Shown here piece by piece: positions 12,124 to 20,215 of a stretch of 64,000 nt of DNA; the first letter of the stretch is position 1, and each line of letters begins with the position of its first letter. The notes beneath the pieces are model-generated. The model made no database searches and was not told the DNA's origin. It saw only the letters and a program-made list of their open reading frames with translations. Origin of the DNA: Adiantum capillus-veneris (taxonomy: Eukaryota > Streptophyta > Polypodiopsida > Polypodiales > Pteridaceae); assembly GCA_014529385.2 (NCBI GenBank), contig CM043944.1, positions 174,543,240 through 174,607,239 of the forward strand, in the 5' to 3' direction. The translations under genes were made by a program, and so were the position numbers.

Positions 12124-12606
12124 CTGACCATTTTTTCATGTTCTGTAGATCATCCTGACAACACAAAAAAAAGAACTTCAAAAGCATGAAACAATATACC
12201 TTCATAAGTTCAGAATAGTCTGAACTCACGAATTATAAGAGGGAATAAAGCACTCATAAAACTATAAAAGCAAGGGACACACGAAAAGAAAAAAACAAAA
12301 AAAACAAAAACAAAAACAAACAAACAAACAAACTAAATCACTTTGTTTGCTACGAAACAAAACTAGATAAAACAAAACATTATTAACTTAAAAATATTTT
12401 TAGAAAAGGCATGTGTAAAATAAGTTGACGCAACTTACTTGGCTTAAAACAAGTACTCAACTTTAAGCAAAAAAAAAAAAAACAAAAAGGATAAGACATC
12501 TTAAAAACTTAATCCTAGAAATCAAACTTCACACAACAACTTATAACAGAACACATTCTTAAGTCCTCAGGTAAGCTAAATATGAAATCGAAAAATGAAT
12601 ACTACT
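12124..12606 (-). other. intron of the host gene
   Basis: AT-rich, with A-rich simple runs at about 12290-12340 and 12470-12485 (T-rich in transcript sense) and no open frame. It separates two stop-free segments of the same strand. The exact donor is unsettled: AG|GTTTGT near 12610 has the wrong phase for the favoured acceptor, so another donor or a small exon may exist. Confidence 0.45.
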
Positions 12607-12871
12607 ACAAACCTACGAAGAGCAAAGAACCAAACTTGACAATATGTGATCTCAACTTCACCGCTTGTCCAAACAGGAAGAATAAGATTATCACCTTTAT
12701 CATGCATAGCTTGGACAACAGCTATGACATCCCTACTCACGTCGTCAGTGCCCAAGAGTAGGTGCAGGTTTATATAGAGGCCATTCATGCTTTGAACGTA
12801 CTCTACAAAACCAACGAGCTGAGTTTCTATCACCATCCGGAGGTGATGGGCATACTCAGCCATGATAAAGG
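12607..12871 (-). CDS. upstream internal exon of the host gene
   Basis: A stop-free stretch beginning after a TTGCTAG acceptor (exon from 12871). The peptide includes MAEYAHHLRMVIE, FVEYVQSMNGLY and DVSRDVIAVVQAMH. The right boundary is the possible donor AG|GTTTGT near 12610. No known domain is recognised. The composition is that of an ordinary globular protein, unlike the surrounding repeats. The Penelope-like RT lies only about 75 bp upstream of this exon, inside the preceding intron. Confidence 0.55.
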
Positions 12872-12945
12872 CTAGCAATTGTCAAGCTATAGTGAAAATA
12901 CTAGAAGCGTTAAAGATCAAAACAACAACATAAGGTGTTATTAAG

Positions 12946-14271
12946 TCAAACAATAAGTGGGCTTTTTAGCTCCCCACTTCTATTGAATTTACTACTGATT
13001 ATCTTGAACATTCCAAAGGAAGAAACACTAAAAATAAACTTACTACGATGCAAAAATGAACGAACTTTTTTCATGATTCTTTTGAATGAGTATCCTTTTT
13101 CAACTAGTAAAGAAATAAGATGGCAAGATTGAACAACAAAAGTAGATTTACTAGAACAAAGACAAGAAAATCTAAATAGTTGAGAGCAAATGACACCGTA
13201 CTTAGCTAAAAGAGAAATGTTCGAAGAAATGTGAGGCATGCGGATGATTTTTAGATTGGCATATTCTGGTTCAAGGCGCTTATCATAGATATCTACTTCT
13301 AATCCCAAGGGAGTCTGAAAAATCTTAAGGTCTAAAAAGGCACAACAATCACTATTTGTGGTACAGTTGAGTTCACAAAACTCCTTGGGATAAATTCCTC
13401 CGCCTACAAAACTCGAATTCAAGTACATAAAATCTTGAAAAGAAGGAACGTTAGGGACAAAAAGATCATCTACAAAGCGTCTTACATTGCCTAACTTGTG
13501 CAAAAATATTGGGCAAGTGTTAGCAATGACAAGACGCTCCATAAAATCAAACTCATAAGTAAAAAGATAGAAATTAGCAAGAAAAACAGCACAATTGGTG
13601 CCCATAGGGATACCAATTGTTTGCTTGAAAAGAGAGTCGCCGATGGTTATATATAAATTGTCCAAAAAAAAATCTAACCAAGATATGATGTCAATGTCAT
13701 CTACAATCCTAGTGAATCTCTTTCTTCCTTTGTCTACATCTACATTCTTATTTTTCAGCCATAAGAAGTCAAAGTTCAAGGCTGACTTTTCTACTAGCAA
13801 TGCCTTGTACCTATCCTTCTCAAGCTTGTACGCAAAAACTTTTGAAATAAGAGACTTGACTCTAAATTTAAGGTCCTCCAAATTTAGCTTCGTGTATAGC
13901 GTTGTAAAGTCAAAAGTTTGGAGACATAAAGGAGAAGATTTCTCCTTAAGGCTTCTTGAAGAGTTCAAAAACTTTAAAACAGGAATCACGCCTACTGAAT
14001 CATTTAAAATCCAACTTGAATCGGTAGGTACATCTGCTTCCTTTAGCATATTATTCCACAATTCATTTACGCTAGGTAAAATGGCTTTGAAACAATAACT
14101 AAGCCATTTGGAAACCTTGGTCAAAGAGGTGTTACAAGAAGCAGCTATAAATCTAGGCTTTATAGGGTTCTTGTGGAACTTCCAAACGGTATATAAAAAA
14201 GGTATTTTAGGCTGGCACTTGAAACCAAAAGACTTACAAAAGTCTTGATGTTTCAAGATAACCTCTTGCAT
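12946..14271 (-). CDS. Penelope-like reverse transcriptase, RT-only ORF
   Basis: A complete 441-codon frame from ATG at 14271. RT signatures in order: KIPFLYTVWKFHKNP then KPRFIAAS (residues about 22-45, fingers); FDFTTLYTKLN (about 120-130, motif A with Asp121); QTIGIPMGTNC (about 217-227, motif B); RRFVDDLF (about 264-271, catalytic FVDD); and CAFLDLKI further on. The K.HK.P finger motif, DFTTLYT and GIPMGTN wording fit Penelope-like elements rather than LTR or LINE RTs. No GIY-YIG endonuclease is seen after it, and I found none in the short sequence upstream, so it resembles endonuclease-lacking members or is a truncated copy. It is uninterrupted, unlike every other element here. It could instead be a related stand-alone RT family. 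It sits in an intron in the same orientation as the host gene. Confidence 0.75.
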   Translation of the reverse strand: MQEVILKHQDFCKSFGFKCQPKIPFLYTVWKFHKNPIKPRFIAASCNTSLTKVSKWLSYCFKAILPSVNELWNNMLKEADVPTDSSWILNDSVGVIPVLKFLNSSRSLKEKSSPLCLQTFDFTTLYTKLNLEDLKFRVKSLISKVFAYKLEKDRYKALLVEKSALNFDFLWLKNKNVDVDKGRKRFTRIVDDIDIISWLDFFLDNLYITIGDSLFKQTIGIPMGTNCAVFLANFYLFTYEFDFMERLVIANTCPIFLHKLGNVRRFVDDLFVPNVPSFQDFMYLNSSFVGGGIYPKEFCELNCTTNSDCCAFLDLKIFQTPLGLEVDIYDKRLEPEYANLKIIRMPHISSNISLLAKYGVICSQLFRFSCLCSSKSTFVVQSCHLISLLVEKGYSFKRIMKKVRSFLHRSKFIFSVSSFGMFKIISSKFNRSGELKSPLIV

Positions 14272-14278
14272 TTAATAT

Positions 14279-14304
14279 GCACCAGCATGAAACAATGCTG
14301 GTGC
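14279..14304. other. 10-bp perfect stem-loop just 5' of the RT start codon
   Basis: GCACCAGCAT and ATGCTGGTGC form a perfect stem around a 6-nt loop, starting 8 nt upstream (in transcript sense) of the RT ATG. Confidence 0.7.
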
Positions 14305-15883
14305 AGATTAAAGGTCCCTTAGAAAAGAGAAATTTAGTGAAAGACATACGACAACCCCGATAAACTTAAATACATAAAGCACTGGAATTAGCTGACTGAG
14401 GAATCAAGACACACATTCATGAGGAGCGGTCTCGATGTAGCCTATGCTGTTGCCAAAGAGGGGCTTCCATTGCTAGATAAAGGCCAAAAACATTCAAACA
14501 CATGCATTGATAACCTGAACCCCCAGAGAACTACAAATGGAAGAGGGCAAGCATTCAAGACGTCTGTCACATGTTTTTACATAATCCCTCCCTGGGGAAG
14601 ACTTTTCACCCCATGTATGTCATAATTTAGTGCAGTTATCAAATTTCTACGAAGATCTTGATAACAATTTTTCATGATTGGTGCATGAACATGCAGACGC
14701 TGTTCTTAATAAGTAATGTCCACCAACCAGAAAGAATGTGAGAATATAATGTGCAAGGATTGCTTCATTTGTTGATTTGGCCAAGTGATAATATACTTGA
14801 TTCTACTATCAAGAGATAATACAAGCATGCATACAATGATGCTACAAGGGGGTGCCCCCCTCCCCGTATATAGGGGACAAACCAGGCTGCCCAGATCCTC
14901 ATATGTGGCCAATGACCGATAATATGTGGAAAACGCACTGTGTACAAAACTGAAGCAGCCAGAGTTCAGACAAATTTTGGGAACCGCCCAGGACCTGCAC
15001 ACAAAAAACTAGCCTCACAAGATCGGAAACAGACACAAAGAAGCCCTCTCTGTCTAGATTAGGCAACGTATACAGAAGATGACCCTCAAACAATCAATAC
15101 CCCATCTTAGATTCTGGGTGGGTGCAAAGTCCCGAGATTAAAGGCCACATAGCGATATGAAGTTATTTGACAAGTCCAGTCACTCGTATTGAAAACCACC
15201 ACACCATCAAACACACCACCTCTGATGAGAAACTTGCAGTGCACTAGGATAGAAAATCATGTTCTTATGGAAAATCAAGAGGATCCATCACCACAAGAAT
15301 ATTAGCATGCGCCAAGTCCTAGGAACCTATGTCAGCCGTACAAGGTAGGACTCCATCGCATGTACACCATCCCATTTGGTGGCATGGAATGAATAGCTAG
15401 GAATTAAGAAACATAGGTAGGAGATCAACTGCGGCTTCTCCCGGGAACAAATCCATAGTAGCCATTGAGTTTCAAAACGGGAAGTTTTGAAACACAGTAC
15501 AAAGCTTTTGGGAGGTTGTGATCCCTGCAATGCCATCTGTAAAATACTTCAAGATAAATGTCGACAGATATACATGAACCTAAAGGATCCTACACATTGC
15601 ACAACATGTCAAAGGCAAACATTAATCAAGTACCATGTGCTCCAAAACTCATGACTTCCTTGAATTTTTAGAGCGTCAATAGAATAAATGCAAGTGACCA
15701 GGTTATGAAAGACTTCCTGAAAATCTTTGGTAGAAGAGGTGTCATGTGCCCAAGTATCACGAAGATTAACAGCCTTCGCCTCATCCACCACATCACCTTC
15801 CCAAGCCTATATAAGTCCTCTATGTCCTATCTAGAACCTACAGGAACTGTTGAGCTTAGAGTTGCAGACAACGTACAAAAGAG
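14305..15883. other. no recognised gene
   Basis: Mixed-composition sequence with short open frames. A minus-strand stretch at about 15620-15790 is stop-free for about 55 codons and looks protein-like but matches nothing I know; it could be a further exon of the host gene. A run of Gs and Cs lies near 14850-14865. Confidence 0.35.
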
Positions 15884-16724
15884 TGTTGAAACCTTTCTAT
15901 ATGTTAAGAAAGGATGGTGAATCACAATAGCAGACAATTCAACTTAAAGAGAGAGAGAGAGAAACCAAACACAAGAGCACAGGAAGGCAAAGTTCCTTCC
16001 CTAGAAGCGTTGGCCCTCAAGACGAGCGCCCCCCAAGGGTATTTCTTTTATATTGCAAAAGATCGCCAATACAAGTTGTTGTCACAATTGCTCAAGCCTT
16101 TGTCGTCTTCAAGAAAGCTCAAGGCCTTGGTCGTCTTCACAAATGTTCAAAGAGATTGCCCCAAAATTGATGCTCCTTACAAATACCCCTAAGAGGTCTT
16201 TCTATAGGTACTAGCCTAGCCTCTTGGGTGCCCCTAACCCTTGGCTTTTCATTTGTCCAACCGTTGCCTTTTCATTTGTCCGCCGGCCTTTGGCTTTTCA
16301 TTTGTCCTACCTTTGGCTTTTCATTTATCCGACCTTTGGTGTTAATCCTTCGCCGGATCCATCCTGCACACATGGCATGACACAAGTCATACTCACGCAT
16401 AACGAGCGTAGAGAGCATACATTAGACTCACCTCCCAGCCATAGAGCCGATACACACTCACCCCAAGCCTGGAAGCCTGCACGTAACGGTCTAGCCTCTA
16501 CTACAAGGACTGGTGTCCCATATCACCAAGCCCACATCAAGCGCATGTGTGGGTAGAGTTCCCAAGGGCCTAGAGTCCAAGTGTGGTGATCACACATGAG
16601 ACCTCGGTCCTATTTATAGGGCTCCTTAACCTCCCTTCAACTAAAGGTGCGTTCACATGCAGGGTCAGTTCTCACACTCGTAGACATAGCTCTCGCACCC
16701 ATCCTGATGTCTAGGGCCATAACA
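15884..16724 (-). repeat. 3' LTR of gypsy element G
   Basis: On the minus strand it starts TGTTATGGCCCTAGAC right after a purine tract (GTGGGAAAG, 16725-16733), and it contains TATTTATAGG-type promoter sequence near 16612. It also carries a GA tract (about 15948-15962) and a version of the GCGCC...GGTATTTC module shared by other LTRs here. It ends TTTCAACA at 15884, just after a CCTTTCT...AGAAAGG hairpin. The lower boundary is inferred from that hairpin and the CA, because no second copy exists here. Confidence 0.6.
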
Positions 16725-16867
16725 CTTTCCCACTTATTTTTAATTGTTGTCCTCAGCAACATCCTCGGTTATAAAACCAGGAAAACAATTCTTCAACGAT
16801 CTAATCAACTCCCAAGTAGCTTGAGATTCAGGACGATGCTTCGACTTGATCAAATATTCGGGGGACG

Positions 16868-17108
16868 TGTCACAAATTGGTGACGTGGCAGCTTGTGTAC
16901 ACCCACACACCTTTCCCCCTTTGGCATGGATAGTCCCGGGGAAAAGCAGGCTGAAATGGAAAAGACTGGAAAAGCTGACGTAGCTAGCCGTACAGCAGTT
17001 CCGAAATTCGCGGAAAACCTGCCACGTGGCAGCAGTATGGACGCCTGCAAAAAGTGGCGCTGATTGCGGAAAATTGGGACAGCTTCTGGGCTTTTGCTTT
17101 TTCTACGC

Positions 17109-17186
<78 letters not shown>

Positions 17187-17224
17187 AACTCTTTGTTTTC
17201 TTGCTTTTGGCTCAAGAGAGAGCT

Positions 17225-17277
<53 letters not shown>

Positions 17278-17625
17278 AGAAAAAGCAGAAAGCCTTTGGG
17301 GCTTTTGATTTTCAGCTTTTGAAGCTTTTGGGGGCTCTGCTTTTAGCATCCCTTTGTACTCTTTAAATAAGCAGGCAGGGCCTCATAACTCAGAGCATCT
17401 GGACGCAGAGTCTGAGTGTGAGCGCCTGCCCGCACTCTTGTACTTTGAACACAGATTAATACAAAAAGAAATACCGAAAGGGGCGCCAGTCTTTGGGGCC
17501 AATACCTCTAGGCACGGAACTCCGCCGGGCCAGTGTCGAATAAATTGTGAACTGTGAACTGTTTTGAAGTATTTATTTGTGCTGTCGTGGTAGATTCTCG
17601 ACTTGGAGTGTCCAAGTCTGTTACA
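16868..17625 (+). repeat. 5' LTR of element F
   Basis: Starts TGTCACAAATTGGTGACGTGGC and ends with hairpin GACTTGGAgtgTCCAAGTC plus TGTTACA. It holds two GA tracts (about 17112-17184 and 17228-17273), a TTTAAATAAG TATA-like box near 17362 and the CCGAAAGGGGCGCC module near 17475. It differs from the 3' LTR by GA length, one extra GA unit block in the 3' copy and a stretch of about 34 bp missing from the 3' copy, so the two LTRs have diverged since insertion. Confidence 0.92.
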
Positions 17626-17626
17626 G

Positions 17627-17639
17627 TGGTATCAGAGCA
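17627..17639 (+). other. primer binding site of F (initiator Met tRNA)
   Basis: TGGTATCAGAGCA one base after the 5' LTR, complementary to the 3' end of plant initiator-Met tRNA. Confidence 0.92.
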
Positions 17640-17694
17640 TGGCCAATTTCTCTACTACAACAAATCCGATCCCTAATTTTTTTCCGCGGCACCT

Positions 17695-17804
17695 ATGGCT
17701 TCACGCAAAGATCAGTCGACTCCCTCTGCATCCGGAGATGCGAGAAGGGATCACAACGAAGATTCACGCAAGGAGTACGGCCCACCTCGGCCTTCTCCGA
17801 CGGA
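17695..17804 (+). pseudogene. gag N-terminal stub of F
   Basis: An ATG opens a frame of about 36 codons beginning MASRKDQSTPSASGDA, the same start as gag in elements A and C. At about 17804 the gag sequence stops and continues directly as the 3' noncoding region (GGAGCATTTTGGTATGA), which in A lies 4.8 kb further on. All of the rest of gag and pol is deleted at this single junction. Confidence 0.88.
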
Positions 17805-17949
17805 CTGGAGCATTTTGGTATGAATGATCTCAAATAGACATGGTTGCAATAGGGGTTAGTCAGTCGGGCATCTATGAGGTCCTGAGTGGATCTAGATGCG
17901 ATTGCTAACTTTGCCGATAAATCATGGTCTAAGATCCGAATGAATGCTG

Positions 17950-18012
17950 AATGTGATTTGTCATGTGATGTCCTGTGATGTCAAGTGATGTCCTGTGATG
18001 TCGTGTGATGTG
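17950..18012 (+). repeat. variable TGTGATGTCC decamer repeat before the polypurine tract
   Basis: Five to six tandem copies of about ten bases (TGTGATGTCC and close variants). The same block occurs with fewer copies in A at about 34948-34990 and 36818-36845 and, reversed, in C near 26990-27025. Confidence 0.8.
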
Positions 18013-18152
18013 ACTGTCGATTGGTACATGTGCTAGATGTGTGTTCCTAGTGCGTAGGTACTAACAGTCAGTGTCTACTAAGACAATTTATGGCTTCTGT
18101 CTGTTTTGCAGGCGTAATCAAGGGCAATTACAATGCTTTCAAGAAGGGGGTA

Positions 18153-18392
18153 TGTCACAAATTGGTGACGTGGCAGCCAATGTACACCCACACACCTTTC
18201 CCCCTTTGGCATGGATAGCCCGGGGAAAAGCAGGCTGAAATGGAAAAGACTGGAAAAGCTAACGTGGCTGGCCGTACGGCAATCCCGAAATTCGCGGAAA
18301 ACCTGCCATGTGGCAGCAGTACGGACGCCCGCAAAAAGTGGCGCTGATTGCGGAAAATTGGGACAGCTTCTGGGCTTTTGCTTTTTCTATGC

Positions 18393-18456
<64 letters not shown>

Positions 18457-18563
18457 AACTCTTTGTTTTATTGCTTTTGGCTCAAGAGAGAGCTTGTGAG
18501 AGAGAGAGAGAGAGAGAGAGAGACAAACTCTTTGTTTTATTGCTTTTGGCTCAAGAGAGAGCT

Positions 18564-18603
<40 letters not shown>

Positions 18604-18917
18604 AAAAAAGCAGAAAGCCTTTGGGGCTTTTGATTTTCAGCTTTTGAAGCTTTTGGGGGCTCTGCTTTTAGCATCTCTTTGTACTCTTTAAATAAGCAGG
18701 CAGGGCCTCATAACTCAAAGCATCTGGACGCAGAGTTATGAACACAGATTAATACAAAAAGAAATACCGAAAGGGGCGCCAGTCTTCGGGACCAATACCT
18801 CTAGGCACGGAACTCCGCCGGGCAGTGTGGAATAAATTGTGAACTGTGAACTGTTTTGAAATGTTTATTTGTGCTGTCGTGGTAGATTCTCGACTTGGAG
18901 TGTCCAAGTCTGTTACA
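18153..18917 (+). repeat. 3' LTR of element F
   Basis: Preceded by polypurine tract AAGAAGGGGGTA (18141-18152). Same layout as the 5' LTR but with three GA tracts (about 18397-18454, 18500-18522, 18568-18598) because a block of about 70 bp between GA runs is duplicated, and lacking about 34 bp near 18737. Confidence 0.92.
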
Positions 18918-19570
18918 GGACGAAGTTTTGCGAGACTTGCAAACCCTTTGATCCAAATCCTTGATCGAGTTCCGACTCGGGTCCAAGTGGAATATAAAGG
19001 GTGGTGTCTTCCAAGTTGGGGCTTCCTCAAGAGGAATCACTAAGTCATCATGTCCCAACCATTCTTTTAGACGGCTCATGTGGAACTCGAGATGAATAGC
19101 AATGCCTTGAGGCAAGTCCAACTTGTAAGAAACCCCATTTACCTTCGTTGTGATCTGAAACGGAACACAATAGCAAGAAGATAATTTCAAGCATGGACCC
19201 GTTCGGATCGTTTCAGAATCCTTCACTACCCTAAGGTACACCCATATGCCCTCCTCGAGTTCGTAGGGTTGTCGATGCTGATTAGCATAAGAAGTGGCAC
19301 AATCTTGTGTAGTCTTTATGCTCTCTTTTGCGAGCTCATGCATATCACGTAAGAAATCAGAGACCAACCGCATCTTGATCCCCTTGAGTCCAGTGGCAAT
19401 CGATGATTTCGGCTCATAACCGTACATAAGCATAAACAGGCTATAGCCACTAGCCGAGTGTTTAGTATTGTTATAAGCAAATTTAATCTTGGGGAGATAG
19501 CGTTCCCAATCAAATTGACGTCGAGAAACATATGCTCATAGCATATCCTCTATGATTTGAGAGAAAGGTA

Positions 19571-20202
19571 TAGGAGTGTTGGAGATCAAGCCTGATGACC
19601 TAGCCTAGGAGTACTTTAGTCCTAGTTTAATATCTGCATTATAAGCATTCAATAAGGCTAAAGGGTTTTTTACTTTTGAATAACATTAGCATCCATCTTA
19701 CCGTCATACTTACTGAACGTCAACTTCTCAGTGACGGGGTTGTTGGAGTCCGAATCTCTGCTTGTGCTACCTGATGAACTGCCAACATCTTTGACCGGCT
19801 CAGGCTTCGAGGTGAGTTCCTGCACGACCAACTCTTGTATGCGTTGGCCTCTCTGCGCCTCACGCTCCAACTCCAAGGCCGCTCGTCTGTCTTCGGCCGC
19901 TATGCGTTGGGCTTCGCGTGCTTGCTCACGCTCAAGCTCAATAGCTACCTTTCTTTCTGCGGCCGCCAAGCGTGCTTGCTCACGCTCACGCTCCAAGGCT
20001 GCCTCGCATACGGCCACAAGCTATCAACCTCCTCAAAAGCATCTTGAGTAGACTTTAATGATTTCTTTGGAATTAGCTCTATTTTTGCCCCATAGGTAGC
20101 AGCCTCCACTGCAGAAATAGCATGATTGGTCGCCATATCCTCCACTAGCTTCCGCATACCCCCTTTTCCAAAGTTAGTTCCTAATGGATACCTGTCTCCC
20201 AC
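19571..20202 (-). pseudogene. gag-like fragment, probably of element G
   Basis: Two overlapping frames on the minus strand. The upstream one begins MGDRYPLGTNFGKGG. The downstream one is a strongly charged, probably coiled-coil segment (EREREQARLAAAERK and similar repeats) followed by LTFSKYDGKMDANV, a phrase like the start of gypsy capsid domains. The order and strand fit gag of element G, with a deletion joining it to the integrase at about 19570. One frameshift lies near 19980. The gag call is inferred from composition and position. Confidence 0.5.
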
Positions 20203-20215
20203 AGATCGATCTTGC

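Larger units (their letters stand above)
16868..18917 (+). mobile_element. non-autonomous LTR element F (gag-pol deleted)
   Basis: A complete small element flanked by a perfect 5-bp duplication GGACG (16863-16867 and 18918-18922). LTRs are at 16868-17625 and 18153-18917, with an interior of only 527 bp: primer site, 5' leader, a gag stub and then 3' noncoding sequence and polypurine tract. The ends are TGTCAC...TTACA. It shares gag start, leader and 3' end with the larger element A, so it is a deletion derivative that must have moved, or been formed, with another element's enzymes. It sits inside the chromodomain of element G. Confidence 0.95.
16735..19570 (-). pseudogene. gypsy element G integrase C-terminus and chromodomain, split by F
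   Basis: From high to low coordinates: an integrase core end (KFAYNNTKHSASGYSLF, about 19430-19490) with one stop before it near 19540; the C-terminal module (YKLDLPQG, FHMSRLKEWLG); then the start of a chromodomain up to 18923. The 2.05-kb element F interrupts it at 16868-18917. The chromodomain resumes at 16867 with PEYLIKSKHRPE and ATWELIRSLKN and ends in a stop close to the polypurine tract. Chromodomains of this kind are thought to guide chromovirus integration to heterochromatin. Protease, RT and RNase H are missing: the upper end at about 19570 abuts gag-like sequence. Confidence 0.85.

Noticed and set aside
11957-12229. Separate 90-codon gene on the minus strand
   Set aside because: It overlaps the 537-codon exon in another frame and starts inside the intron's pyrimidine tract; the longer frame with clean splice sites is preferred.
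13595-14098. Plus-strand 167-codon ORF
   Set aside because: Antisense shadow of the Penelope-like RT; no recognisable domain.
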